Source: Vesta saturnalis (lineage: Eukaryota > Arthropoda > Insecta > Coleoptera > Lampyridae). Taken from it: a DNA stretch of 64,000 bases. The notes beneath the pieces are model-generated. The model did not search any database and was not told the origin of the DNA. It saw only the letters and a program-made list of their open reading frames with translations. The stretch spans positions 1,155,001 to 1,219,000 of the forward strand of contig JARFJB010000928.1 in NCBI GenBank assembly GCA_036346205.1, read 5' to 3'. Position numbers and translations under genes: made by a program. Below, piece by piece: positions 1 through 11,562 of the stretch (positions are counted from its first letter, which is position 1; every line of letters begins with the position of its first letter).

Positions 1-416
1 AATTGCTATTGGTTAAAAGATGGAACAGTATCGGGTGGTCATCATTTGGGCTTCTTCTAGAACGCCATTTTGACGAACACGCGTTTTAAGATATCACACA
101 TTTTGAGAAATTTTCTGGTTACATACAGTAGTGCGCTGGTTTTACACCTCAAAATCTATGCTTAAAAATCTATACTAACTAAATAATTTAGTTTTTGTTT
201 TATTACGGATGTAAAAGGTTTCTTAATAGCTACACACTTTGTCGTCGTGACAGGAGGTGAGTACTCTAACAGTTATTACACCTTTCAGGTGATTACTGAA
301 CTAAATACACTTTCTACAATTAGTACTCGACTCGTACCTAAAACATTCAATTCCCTAGGTTTTTTTTCTTGGTTTTGGTCCTTGTCCTTCCCTTTTCGGT
401 TCTTCAGCATAATGCT

Positions 417-703
417 GTAACGGATCCTTCACCTGTATATCAGATACTCCACTAAACCGGGAGTCACGAATAAATGGTTAGCAGCAACATTGAATACTGA
501 ACGACGGTCTATGATAGCCAGCTCGAAGATTACCGAGAGATTACTCCACGATCGGCTCGGTAACGGATCCTTCACCTGTATATCAGATACTCCACTAAAC
601 CGGGAGTCACGAATAAATGGTTAGCAGCAACATTGAATACTGAACGACGGTCTATGATAGCCAGCTCGAAGATTACCGAGAGATTACTCCACGATCGGCT
701 CGG
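417..703. repeat. 143-bp tandem duplication
   Basis: Two essentially identical head-to-tail copies of a 143-bp unit, the first starting at 417 with GTAACGGATCCTTCACC and the second at 560. The copies appear to match throughout, so the duplication is recent, or it is an assembly artefact. The unit has no reading frame I recognise. It is richer in G+C than its surroundings. Confidence 0.9.
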
Positions 704-1182
704 TTTCTCTCTAAAAGAACACCAAGTTTAAGTCAAGTAAGGCGCTCTGGTATTCATAAATACAAACAACTTGCTGGTCAGCCTTTATTATGATTAATTC
801 ATGGCGGAGCCCTGCATATGTAGATAGATATTTCCAAGTTTTTGGACGAATTACGGCTGGAAGTATAGCACTATCTTCATGACTTGTAGGTGATCAATCT
901 ACGTTTGGTCGGGACGTTGATCTGTGGTACACCTAACGAGGTTATGTACCTACAATCGTAATTGTTTAATTAAGATTTAATAATAATTAACAAATTCATA
1001 CTTACTCAGGTGTTCGCTTTTACAGTGGTTAATTTAGCTCGAATGGTGCACTATTTAATGTTCATTAACTGCTGATATTTGGAACTTTAAGTGTTTTATA
1101 AACAGCTGATGCATTTGGCACATATCGCCTTGAAGTTTGGATTTGAACTTCGTACTTTTGTAATTCGACAGTTGTTATACAG

Positions 1183-1318
1183 AGTGCTCCATGTTATACT
1201 TTAATATTTATGCTTTCTTAAATTGAAATGCTTTATATAGGGTGATTCATATTATACATTAGTATTTGTGCTTTTGTAAATTGAAATTATTTATATAGGG
1301 TGAATCATGTTACACCTC
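1183..1318. repeat. 58-bp imperfect tandem repeat, about 2.3 copies
   Basis: The motif TTTATATAGGGTGA occurs at about 1232 and again at 1290, and the flanking blocks (GTTATAC...AATATTT) repeat with the same 58-bp spacing. The copies differ at several positions, so the repeat is older than the 143-bp duplication upstream. Confidence 0.75.
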
Positions 1319-2109
1319 AATACTTGCTAAACGACTTAAATGTTTGTTTTGTTTTATGTTTTTTATTTGCTATATGAAAATTTTAGCTTTAATGCTATAA
1401 TAGCAAGGAAGTTATTAGTTATTAATGAGTGTGAATATTACGGCCTTCAGCGACAACGTTTATACTTATTGTTTAGGGTTTCAGTACGAAATTATAGGGG
1501 ATATAGCTCGTGGCAGTAGTAGTGATCTACCTACTTTTGTGTTGTTTGAAAACTTATGCTTTACGATTCAGTTATTCCTTTTGAAATATTTTGTGCTATA
1601 GTGCAGTGGTAGCCATCTGGCTGATATATTTTTAGGTAATTATACTTGAATTATATCATTTGTCGGAGTTAAAACGATAGACTCTAGTTTTAAGGAGAAC
1701 TCTTTCTAGAACCACGGTTAATAATTTTATTTTGCTTTTGCTATTTGCCTTATGTTTAGGGCTAACGGTGGATGTCGGACAGTGCAGGAAGATTTCATAG
1801 CACTGAAGAAGGCAAGTGTAATACTGGTGAGACTATTTGTTGTAATATTGTGTTGGGGTAAAAATTCTTTTCGTATATTTTGTTTGGGGTTGTTTTAGAA
1901 TTACCATTGAATATATTTTAGTAACAGAATTAAACCACGTTGTGTAACACTACCAGAACTTGTTTGATTTACTATTTCGGATTAGGATTGGCTGCTAATT
2001 GCACCTGTCCTCTTCTTGGACCGCGTTCACCATACTTATTTTAACTGTACCGTACCTCTTATTATATCATGGCCCATTGCTTGGTTTGCGGGTGATACAA
2101 ATAGAAATC

Positions 2110-2206
2110 AAGTGGTGCTCTTTTATATTTCTATCTTTCTCTACGCCAGTCACACGCCCAGGCATTCAAGTGCTTAACCTAACCGACTGAGCTAACGATT
2201 ACCTTA
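2110..2206 (-). repeat. Possible tRNA-derived SINE head
   Basis: Read on the minus strand, the segment contains TAGCTCAGTCGG, a perfect match to the internal A box of RNA polymerase III genes (TRGYNNARNNGG), in a context (GTTAGCTCAGTCGGTTAG) that resembles the D-arm of a tRNA. I cannot find a matching B box (GGTTCGANNCC) at the usual distance and no cloverleaf closes, so a functional tRNA is unlikely. A decayed tRNA-derived SINE is the best reading, with chance resemblance as the alternative. Confidence 0.35.
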
Positions 2207-2475
2207 TACACAGGTACCTGATTGTGCACATGAAAGTTAATAGGGATTTTTGTATTTTCTTCAAAATTATTGTTAAACGTTTACCCCTGCAAACATAAGT
2301 ATGCCTGCGTGACTTCTAACAAATGTTGATTTGATAATTCGACAATGGTATAAATAAAAAAAATCTAATATGATTATTTGCGTCATTCGTTTGTTACCAC
2401 AATAAAGGATCTTGGTAGCATGAGTTTTATCCAGCCACTCTTATTTAATCATGTTTAATAGTTGATATCTACAAA

Positions 2476-3256
2476 TTGTTCTGATCTTTTCAGATTAAGG
2501 ATCTCGGTGTTATGTATAATTCAAGTTTAAGTTTTTTAGAACACATCCATACTATCTGCTTACGTGCCAGCAGATCTTTGGGTTTCATTACAAAAACATG
2601 TAAGGACTTCTTCGATGTTACTCTTACTAAAACCATTTATTATGCTTACGTTATTAGTAAACTTGAATATCCCCATTTAATATGGTACCCTATTAATTTT
2701 TCACATCGCGTGGTTTTAGATAGAATCCATAAAAATTCCTAAAATTTCTGTCCTCCAAAGTTGGCCATGTGTGTCCCGAGCGAAGCATCAGTTATAATAG
2801 CCTTCTCTTACGTCACTCCATTTCGTCGTTATCTGGTCGCAGAAAGCTGCACACAGATAAGATACTCAGGATGCTAGTTCTTAATAGACTAGATGCTTCA
2901 TTTTTGTTAACTCGGGTGCCATTTCATGTTCCTCAAGCTGAAACCACAAATTTAAGTTCATTCTATGCACAACCAACTCGTACTGAATTACTACGCAGAT
3001 CTCCAGTTCACATTATGTGTATAAATTGCGAAAAATTATTACCTGATATACTTCTGTAACCTTGTATGCCTTTCTGCTATTTGTTTTTATCATGATTTAT
3101 TGGGTTATTTGTTATGTAATATTATTATATTTTACATTTATTTATAATTGTTATTATATTATATTCTTTGTTATGACTTCCTGTATATTTTGCACATTCC
3201 TATAGGGCATATAATTAGGTTTCCAGTTGGGCAACAAATATTATTATTATTATTAC
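2476..3256 (+). pseudogene. 3' end of a non-LTR retrotransposon (reverse transcriptase C-terminus)
   Basis: A frame around 2480-2742 reads IKDLGVMYNSSLSF, then a segment with LGFITKTC and YYAYVISKLEYPHLIW. This is the conserved region following the reverse transcriptase palm in Jockey/CR1-type LINEs (LGV...HI...A...LGFI, LEY...IW.P). A second frame at 2769-3059 supplies the C-terminus (DKILRMLVLNRLD, RVPFHVP, TRTELLRRSP). A stop and a frameshift near 2742-2769 separate the two. The element is 5'-truncated, as is usual for LINEs, and ends in a short (ATT)n tail at about 3238-3256, the same kind of tail seen at 36.9 and 52.05 kb. The catalytic part is missing, so it is dead. Confidence 0.8.
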
Positions 3257-3538
3257 TAAAAGGTGCAATTAAAATTGGTATCATAGATTAAAGTAAACAG
3301 ATGTATTATGCCTACTATGCCTACTATAATGACTACTTTAACGTCTTTGTAATTGTGTAATAGATGTATTAGGTAGAATTTTATGAAAAGTGTTTTAAAT
3401 GTATTAAATTACATCTATCCCTGTAGGAGGAATTACGCTTTAGGGAGCTTGGGCGCAACTTCATTACTGAGAACCCTTTTATTTTATTTAACCTAACAGA
3501 CAGTACTCTACCGTATTTTCAATTGCCAAACTTTACGT

Positions 3539-3544
<6 letters not shown>

Positions 3545-3616
<72 letters not shown>
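3545..3616. repeat. (AT)n microsatellite
   Basis: An uninterrupted AT dinucleotide run of about 72 bp. Runs of this kind are favoured landing sites for TA-targeting mariner elements elsewhere in the window. Confidence 0.97.
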
Positions 3617-3618
<2 letters not shown>

Positions 3619-4376
3619 AAACATGTGTCAAATCTTTATTACCTTTTTGCTATTTTTATAATGAAGAAGTAATGGAACGCGTTTGTGATGCTACTCAACT
3701 GCATCGCAACAGCTCCTGGTTTGATTTCCGACTGAGCGGTATAAACCCATCTCTGCCTTGGATGAACTCGTTACTACACTACTAACTGTGAACGGGTAGA
3801 GTTAAAAACAATTAATTAAATTTGAGTTAATTATAGACGTGATCGTTTTTCTATTAGCATTGGATGAATAGGCTTTCACTGGTTCATTATGTATACACCT
3901 TGAGCACCAATTTTAGTTATTCTTTTGTTTAAACACAACATATTGATGTTGTACAATAGTAGGTACACATTTTTTTATTGTATTGATTTAGGACACGTGT
4001 ATTCAAAGCGGTAGAAGATATATAAAAAATAATTGAGCTTTACAAATATTCATATTCTAGAAAAAGTTACGTACGTTGAGACATTTTTAGATCCGAAACA
4101 CAAACTGTTTCGTCTGCATTAAACGGAAACGGTCTTTAGTGGCAGCGTAACTAATTCAAAATAGTCCTACACGACAATACACGTTAACGCGTATGTCAGC
4201 TAAAAGGGTTAATCACATGCCTTCTCGAATTGGACTATTTACCTTATTCGCTTGGCCGATTGAAGCCATGACAATTAACTGATAGTAAATCTCGTGTTAT
4301 AATTTTATAAAAAGAGTAATCTTGTGTAAGCACAACAACAAGGAATGTAAAAAATGATTTCGGGCCTTAGCAATTA
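3617..4376. other. Spacer without recognisable gene
   Basis: No frame of note and no repeat structure that I can define between the AT microsatellite and the mariner at 4379. Confidence 0.5.
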
Positions 4377-4378
4377 TA

Positions 4379-5682
4379 CAGGTTGTAAAACGACGTTTTG
4401 ACACCCATCTTAAAAGCTGTTCACGCGACAAGTAAGAAATTTGGCAGCTATAAACAGTGGAAACTGATGATTACATCTACTATAACAACTTCCGGTTTTG
4501 TCTTATTTCCGGTCACGTCACCCCAACTTATTTCAGTTTAAACTGAAAACTGGTGTAATACTACATTTTTCGGTAGACAACAATACCATATTTGTTATAA
4601 CTCTAGTGTGCAATAATAGTAATATGGGCAACTAATTTTTATTACATTTATGAAAGCAAGATTTTGTGCTCCAATATCTCGACAGCAGTTTGCATATCAA
4701 AGATCAAATTCGGCAATTACGAACAACACAGACTGAACGTTATAAAAGGCTTCCAGTTTACCTCACGTTTCCGGTCACGGGACTTTCATTCTTTAAATGG
4801 TACAACCGGAATGATCATTCATTTTTGAGTACATTGTAAAACAAATAATTCGACCATGTAATAGTGGTATAGAAACGTGCGGTTTATTTAACGGTCGGTT
4901 GATTGGTCCCCATTTTTATGGTGAAACATTAACGGGACCACCATACCTGGATTTTCTTCAAAATGCTCATCCAGGATTACTTGAAAGTATTCCCTTGATG
5001 AGAGGCAAACAACGTGGTGGCAGCAAGATGGAACATCTCCTCACTTTTTAGGCAAGTTCGAAAATATCTTGATAACACGTATCCCGTAAAATGGTCATCC
5101 CGTTCTCCGGATATTACGGCGTTGGATTTCTTTCTCTGGGATTGCTTAAATGGTCTAGTTTATGTCACACCCCCGACTGATTTAGATGATTCACAGGATA
5201 AAATCAAACAGACATGTGGTAACGTAACACACAATATGATTACAGCAGCATATACAAAGATACCTTAACAAAGTTTGAACATCGTGTCAACGTACATGGT
5301 TCTCAATTTGAACATTGAGTTTAATTATTTTCCTATTTATTTTGCACTTCTTAATTTCCTATGTAATGTATTTTAATAAAGTTATTTATTTTTGGTGCTA
5401 TTATTTGAAACTATACACCTGTATATTTAATAATATGGGGCATATCATTATTGCACACCAGAATCATGACAAGTATGGTATTGTTGTATTTGTTTTTAAA
5501 AGGTCTACCCAAAAATATAATATTATATCGGTTGTCCTATTTAAAAAAGTAAGTTGACATCACGTGACCGGACCTGAAAGATGTAAACATCAGGTTCCAC
5601 TGTTCATAACTGCCCAATTTCACATTTGTGATGTGAACAGTTTTTGAGATATTGGACTGTCAAAACTTCGTAGGACACCCTC
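4379..5682 (+). mobile_element. Decayed Tc1/mariner-like element with long inverted ends
   Basis: The left end (4379-4540) and the reverse complement of the right end (about 5514-5682) align over about 170 bp. Shared blocks include GTTTTGAC, AACAGTGGAA, TTACATCT and CCGGTCACGT. TA dinucleotides flank both ends (4377-4378 and 5683-5684), as expected for the TA target duplication of this superfamily. A third block related to the inverted end lies inside the left half at about 4655-4790, in the same orientation as the left end. Total length is about 1.3 kb with one transposase remnant inside. Confidence 0.8.
4855..5268 (+). pseudogene. Mariner-type transposase remnant (C-terminal half)
   Basis: Three successive frames give the C-terminal half of a DDE/D transposase of the Tc1/mariner group. 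The first contains NGRLIGPHFYGETL and PPYLDFLQN. The second contains WWQQDGTSPHF, which holds the second catalytic aspartate of the usual QQDGAPAH motif. The third (5014-5268) contains WSSRSPDITALDFFLWD, the third catalytic region of the usual WPPRSPDLTPLDFFLWG. At least two frameshifts (near 5010 and 5050) break it. The N-terminal helix-turn-helix half is missing. A DNA transposase of this kind excises and reinserts its element at TA sites; this copy cannot be active. Confidence 0.85.
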
Positions 5683-5684
5683 TA

Positions 5685-6116
5685 TTTGCACCAGAATTAA
5701 TAGTAAAATTACTAAAAGTCTTTATTGAAATACCTGTCATAGGAACATAATAATAAATGAATAAGAAGGCTTCTCTAGGCCTTTTTGTTATTCGGAACTA
5801 AATTACAAGGAACAAATTTAACGAATAGAAACAGATAGGTTACTCTCTAATGATATGTTCGGCCGTTTTCACACGGCGCCATAGCGATACCGCACATAGC
5901 GTGAGATAAATAGTCTCAACATGGTACTAGTTGTTCACACACAAGAAGTTATTAGGTACCATAAAATTTTGTTAAGTTGTAACAAACCCTTTACGTTTAT
6001 TAATAAAATTTACATTTATTTAGGCAACAACATGCATTGCGTGGAGTGTGTGTTGCATATCATAGTTGCGTAAAAACATGCATTCAATTATTGTAAAAAT
6101 AAACTCGTACGCATAC
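5685..6116. other. Spacer without recognisable gene
   Basis: No motif or repeat recognised between the mariner right end and the LINE tail at 6117. Confidence 0.45.
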
Positions 6117-6965
6117 TTTTTTTTTTTATGATTGTGGACCTGAACAGGCTAAATAAGGCCTATCGTGCTAAAGCACTCAGCAACACTTAGGAGGATGGAT
6201 AGAGGGATAATGAATTGCCAATAGATGCCTATGAACAGCTACCTTAAATTTTCTCATATCATAAGTGAGAGGAAAACAGGAACTAGGAGATCATTCCAGA
6301 GCTTAGAAGCCGTGTGAGAAAATGTGGATTGCGCCCGTTTGGTACGACAAGTGGAGATTTGTACTGCATACTGATGATGTGAATGAGCGAACTGAGTGTG
6401 TGTTTCTCGCAAAGATAGCCGGAGATGGTATCAAAGAATGTAATTCACCAGCACAATAGCCGTTGTAATAACGATAATACAAAGAAAGAACTGAAACCAT
6501 CCTTCGATGCTCAAGGGACTGTATGTGAGAAGTTAAGGACGGGTCATTTATAAGCCTAATCGCTCTCTTTTGAATACGATCAACGATATCGAGAGCGTAT
6601 TGGGGAGCACTAACCCAAAGGTGAGAATTATATTCCAGATGAGGCCTAATTTGGGCCTTATACAGCAGAAGGAGTTGTCGAGAGGTAAAGTACTGCTTAG
6701 ATCTGTACAAAAAGCCTATTTTACGAGCAACTGTTTTGGTAGCTGACAGAAGATGGTCAACCCATGAGAGATTTGAAGATACAGTCATACCCAACAGAGT
6801 AATAGAGTCTGAAAACTTAAGAACTGAGCCATTCATACTTACAACAGGAAATGATCGATCTTTTTTGGCGGACATAAGGCAACACTGAGTTTTGTTAGCA
6901 TTAAATTTAACTAGATTATTGCTTCCCCATTCGAGAATACGTTGAATGTCTTTGTTCGCACATTT
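6117..6965 (-). pseudogene. 5'-truncated LINE, reverse transcriptase C-terminal part
   Basis: The 190-residue frame at 6303-6875 matches the thumb and C-terminal region of Jockey/CR1-like reverse transcriptases. It contains LLGMTVSSNLSW, ARKIGFLYRSKQYF, LYKAQIRPHLEYNSHLW, RIQKRAIRLINDPSLT and HRRMVSVLSLYYRYY. Upstream frame (6876-6965) adds RILEWGSNNLVKFN just before it. Downstream, after frameshifts, the stop falls at 6177, followed by a short 3' UTR and an 11-nt poly(A) (poly-T on plus, 6117-6127). The YADD catalytic centre lies upstream of the truncation, so only a dead 3' fragment remains. 5' truncation plus A tail is the normal product of target-primed reverse transcription. Confidence 0.85.
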
Positions 6966-8198
6966 GATTCACATGTGCATGCGCGAAGGCTACTGTAGCG
7001 ATTCTTTTATTGATGATATTTTGAAGGTGGATGTAGCGTATCCATTGCTGCTTTATTAATTTTTTTAATAAGTGCTGTATAATTTGTACGGTAAGTTTAT
7101 TTGAAACAGCAGTTTGAGAAGATTGCTTTTTCAGGCATTTCTATTTACTTCTACTTTACGTTTTACTTTAGTTTACTTATCCGCATAATTACCTTACCAA
7201 TTGCATTTTACCGTTAGTTACTTCATGGTATATTTACGTTCAACCAATAATGACCCAATAACCTTTGTTACTATGAAGTGGAATTTTAATATCCATTAAA
7301 CCAGTAAAAAAAAATGTATACATTTGGGGAATTTTAATGCATGCGAATACAGTTTTATTTCAACTCCCATGTAAAATTTATACCACGAAATTTTCCAAGC
7401 AGTGATTCAGCAAGCCGCCATTTTGGAGCCTACAGGAGTACAGTATAATCGAAATAAGGTATTTTATTTCTATTAATAAATTAATTTTACTTAGGTTAAA
7501 TAATCGTTACTAACACTAGCTTTAAGATGTTCTTCTTTGTAATCAAAATTTAGCTAGTAATATCGTTACTAACATTAGCTATATGATATTCTCATTTATA
7601 ATCAAAATTAAGGTAGTAAATAAAGCTTGTTATTGTCAATTTTTTCTAACTTCATTAGATTCATAGTTTACCTTTTTTCCGATAAAACTAGTTGGCGCCC
7701 TTTTATTTAATAATTTAGTTTCAGGTTGAAGCAACATCAAATTGTAAAGCGAACGTATCTACATATGTATATATTTTTTTAAAGCAACATCTGATAATAT
7801 TTATGAACCCCGCCTATCTTAATCTCCGACTGAGCAAAAGGCACAAAACCTACTGGGTTATAACCAAACCTTTATCAGCTAAATTTGTAGCTTAAGGGGG
7901 ATGGTTACAAAGTAATGTTAATTCGGTGTTGCTGTAGTTCCGCAGTATGTTGTGAAGTGTCGTGGATGGAAGACATAGAGGTCTACTATTGATGTTGGTT
8001 CCTAGTCAAACGAGTGTAGTTAAACAAAAGGAGGCATTTCTGGGATCATACCTTGTTACATGTAAGACACGTAGTTGGTGCCTTTATACGCTTTTCGAAA
8101 AATTACTCCAACGTGAAGAAAAACTTACCAACCGCTCCCTCACTACCTCCTAAAGAAATGGTAGTAGTTAGCTTGGGGTAAGCAAAGTTAATGTTTTC
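6966..8198. other. AT-rich spacer with a tandem repeat
   Basis: No gene recognised. A short plus-strand frame at 7962-8153 has no recognisable motif. The only structure is the 59-bp repeat at 7502-7620. Confidence 0.45.
7502..7620. repeat. 59-bp tandem duplication
   Basis: Two diverged copies of a 59-bp unit, starting with CGTTACTAACACTAGCT at 7505 and CGTTACTAACATTAGCT at 7564; each copy continues through an AATCAAAATT block to GTAGTA/CTAGTA. Confidence 0.85.
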
Positions 8199-8810
8199 TA
8201 TCGGGTGTCTCAATAAGAGTGCACTACTTAAATGTGGTGTATTTTTTTTTCGTGTATGTGGCAACTCTGGAATTTTACAGCTGTCACCCATAATTGTTCC
8301 GAGTAATAAAAATGGAGAGTTGCTCAAAACCAGAACGTGTTATCATTGTGAAAACTCATTATAAAAATGGAGAAAGTTACGCTGAGGCCGCTCGCAAACT
8401 TCGCGGAATTTTTGGTCGAGAAAGTGCACCTACTGTGTCCACAATTTGAAGAGTAGGCAAAAAATTTGACGAAACTGTATCGGTTGTGGACAGTAAGTCT
8501 ATGTCGACGTACCGGTAGATTTCTTGAAAACATTCCTGAGCTCAAGGCCGAGTTCCAACGCGTTATCATTGAGATACAGCCACATCTTTGGCAAAAAGCC
8601 ATCAAAAATTTCATGAAAATAGTAATGGACTGTCATCAGAGCCATGGGGGCCATTTGCCGGATATTTTACTCCATAGATAATCGTAACATATCTTAAAAA
8701 AAGGCTTAAAAAATAACCAGCAATATTAATATTTTTAGAATTAGAACAGTTATTACCTTCACAATTAACGCAAGCCGCAGAAAATTTCATATTTTTTTAC
8801 GACACCCCCA
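8199..8810 (+). mobile_element. Internally deleted mariner (MITE-like)
   Basis: A short element whose ends share GGGTGTC (8203 on plus; 8801-8809 reads GACACCCCC). It encloses both extremities of a transposase gene with the middle missing. Such deletion derivatives can be moved in trans by a full-length relative. Total length is about 0.6 kb. The ends are short and imperfect, so the exact boundary is uncertain. Confidence 0.65.
8312..8681 (+). pseudogene. Mariner transposase, N- and C-termini joined by deletion
   Basis: The ATG at 8312 opens a frame with KPERVIIVKTHYKNGESY, AARKLRGIFGRESAPTVSTI and KKFDETVSVVDS. This is the first helix-turn-helix of an IS630/mariner-type transposase. It has in-frame stops after STI and after STYR. 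From about 8520 another frame supplies the opposite end of the protein: NIPELKAEFQRVIIEI, HLWQKAIKNFMK and CHQSHGGHLPDILLH, matching the family's C-terminal C-x-S-GGHL-D-I-FH block. Everything between, including all three catalytic acidic residues, is absent. The protein cannot be a transposase; it documents an internal deletion. Confidence 0.8.
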
Positions 8811-9839
8811 AGTATTTGTCTTGCAACCTTTCAAGAATGAACATGAAATGACATTTATAACTGTAGCGTATTAGAGGAAGGTCCCTTTAAAACTACGTGT
8901 ACAATTTCTTTGTTGCCACTGCCTATAGCCAAATTTTGTGTGTTTAACATAACTTTCTATAGATACATCTGAGAGACCGTAGCCTTTCATTTAGAGCGTT
9001 TTTTTTTTAATTTTTTATATAGACAGCTAGTTTCGCATTTAAGGTGGGTTTTAGGTTTGCTGCGGTTGAAGTACTAATTACATTTATGTTGCTTTCCTGT
9101 GGGAATTCTTGTTGAACAAGGAGGTTATTTGCCTGTTTATCTTTTACATAGTAAAAGCTTCGGTTGCAATTGTGTTTGGTTTTATCGTCTCCTGCTAACT
9201 TGTTTTTTTTAGGCTCGCGTCTTTTTTTAACTGCGTTTTAAATACTAATTAGATTTGTTTGCTTTTCTGAGGGAATTCTTATTGAGCTCGGATGATATTT
9301 ACCTTTTGATGTTTTGCATAGTAAACGTATTGTGTTGAGTTATAATTGTGTTTCGTCTTATGATGACCTGTAAACCTGTTTTCTTTCAGACTCCCGTCTT
9401 TTTTCATAAAAAGACACATATTTACATAAAGGTTTAACAGTGCAGTTTGAGCATCCTCCTTCAGCAATTGGTTACGGGTTTGTTGTTGGATGTGGATGTT
9501 CTGTGATGGCAGTTGATACCATTGTTGTGCATGTTGTTGTAGCCATGGATGATGAATATTGTGGGTAGTTCTTGATTATTGTGGATGTCTTGTGGTCGGG
9601 TGTTGTGATGGTGTAGCCGTTGATACTCAAATAGATCTGTAAGAGAAAGTATTAGTTAGGCGCATAGTAAGTCGTACAGTAGTAACTAGGTTGCTACAGT
9701 ACGGTTGTCTTGCTAATATTCCAAAGCGTGAAGTGCTGTTGAAGAAACGGTATGGTCAGACAAAATATATGTAAATCGATACTATATACTTAACCTGGAG
9801 TACAAATCACGAGGGCCGCTGCCACCTTGCGGATGATAG
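8811..9839. other. Spacer carrying a 170-bp tandem duplication
   Basis: No coding feature recognised. The main structure is the tandem repeat at 9062-9405, followed by a GT-rich stretch (9470-9610) of imperfect TTGTTG/GATGTT repeats. Confidence 0.45.
9062..9405. repeat. Diverged 170-bp tandem duplication
   Basis: GGGAATTCTT occurs at 9101 and 9271. The surrounding blocks (GTACTAATTA/ATACTAATTAG, TTTGCATAGTAAA/TTTACATAGTAAA, TTGTGTTT, TCGTCT) recur at the same 170-bp spacing. Substitutions and small indels show that the duplication is not recent. Confidence 0.85.
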
Positions 9840-10531
9840 ATAGGGGCTTTTTCATATTGAGACCTCCGAGGAAGCTCTATATGACGACGAACGCTAAAGA
9901 TATTTGGGCAGGCAGGGTATCGACAGCGGCGTGTGCCGATTTCGGTACGTCCACCTTCTCAACTTTGCCTGACGTCGCTAAAGCGTAACTAACGCCAGTT
10001 AGGGTTGAAGAAGGCGCCGCAGTCGGCGGTGTCCTTTCTGTCGCTGTAGATCTTTCATCTTCTTCCTGTGTGGAGGTCGAAGAAACTTCGAACATCCCCT
10101 ATCGCTAGCGGGATGGTCCCCACCACAGTTCGCGCATTTGGACCGGTCAGTTCGAGGTTTAGTGCATTGACTGGGGTGGTGATCTCTGGCTCACTTTAGA
10201 CAGCGCGCCACCGCCCTGCAGCAACGCTGTGCGTGGTCCTGACACCAGTAACACTCCCGATGCCGGATTTACGCCGCAGGTCTTCTGTGATGACACGGTG
10301 GCGGACGATGTACTCCACCTCTTGGATCTTCTTGTGGTCCTCTTCTGTCGGTAGGTGTACCAGCGTCTTCTTCGGCCACCTACTCTTCTGTGCGGTGGTG
10401 GCCGGTGGTGCGTCGCTGCTTGCTCGGTAAAACGGCAGATCGAACAGCGACGGTATCACTTTCAGCTTTCTGTTACACGCTTCACCCATCGTGAAAACGA
10501 CGTAGACGCTTTTTAAATTGACTATTAGCAA
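9840..10531 (-). pseudogene. LINE ORF1 (gag-like) fragment with CCHC zinc knuckles
   Basis: On the minus strand at about 10090-10260 the translation gives a run of zinc knuckles. The first begins CYWCQDHAQRCC. A second is broken by a stop (CLK, stop, ARDHHPSQC). The third reads CANCGGDHPASDRGC and is followed by a basic tail. The CGG(D/N)HPAS-GC motif is characteristic of ORF1/gag proteins of Jockey, I and R1-type non-LTR retrotransposons. The 111-residue frame upstream (10196-10531) would be the preceding gag domain but shows no clear match. The 72-residue frame downstream (9877-10095) is rich in Thr, Ser and Pro and may be the gag C-terminus. The gag protein packages element RNA. No associated reverse transcriptase lies within 1 kb, so this is an orphan fragment. 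Confidence 0.75.
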
Positions 10532-11391
10532 TGTATACTAACTCCTTATAGTAAAACCACGGAATACGAGACTTTGAAGCCGAGAGAGAAATTGTTTCTA
10601 TCACTGTTTCTCTCATTATTTAAATGTAGCTTGGACGATAGCGACTCCAAACAAGAAGTTGCGATACTTTTACATTGTTGTCGCTTTTAGCTTCGGGTGT
10701 TGAATCATAAAAAATGCTACTATACTATAATTTAAATTGCCGTGACGGAGTATAACAGGAGCGTACGAACGGATAAATGTGAATGGTTTCTTTTTTCTAA
10801 TGCACATGTACACTTTGAGAAATAATTGAAAATTTTGTCACATAAATAGAAAAATTTGAAATTATTGTCATCAAAACAACAAACACTGTCATCGTGATCA
10901 CAATAATTTTATGTAACATTTAAACGCTTTTTTACTTTCCGTCCACGAAGTAGGGGAGGAGAAAATAAAAATTACGGTAATTTTTCTTAAATTGCACTTC
11001 ATAAAATAAACCAAAATTTTAGTTTAACGCGACTAGATTGAATTTTGTTAGATAAATTGGCACCAGAAAGAAATTACATTATTAAATTTATCTTTATCTC
11101 TAACCAATTAAAACATACCCACTTCTATTACCTAGAGTCCTAGAATATAAAATTTATAACATATTTAGGAAAAATAAATTTTAATTTGCCACAATTACAC
11201 TTTAAAGCAGAAATTTTATACACAAATAAAAAATGTAATTTAGACAAACAATGCATAATTTTTTCATTTTTCATCAATAAAATACAATAGATAATTTATT
11301 AATAATAAAAATAATGATAATAGAAAATATCTAGTTTTTTTTCTGAAATTTATCCTTCTGTAATTGTTTTCTATTTTATTATATGGCTCTG
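10532..11391. other. AT-rich spacer without recognisable gene
   Basis: No reading frame or repeat recognised between the gag remnant and the TA-flanked element at 11394. Confidence 0.45.
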
Positions 11392-11562
11392 TTTCACATA
11401 ATGGGACAATTGCATTTCCGAGGTTGTAGTAAAAAAACTAATGCGAATTTCTTTTTGTTTCACTGTTCCTAACAATTAATAAACGTTCTTCTTGGTGCAT
11501 TGTTTTTTAATAACATATTTAAAATTTAATAATGTGTTAATTAGTTTTAAAGTAAAAAAACG

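Larger units (their letters stand above)
1..2475. other. AT-rich DNA without recognisable gene
   Basis: Apart from the tandem repeats at 417-703 and 1183-1318 and the tRNA-like box near 2190, I see no coding feature. The only frame of note (1999-2190, plus) is short, has no recognisable motif and overlaps the tRNA-like segment on the other strand. Confidence 0.5.
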
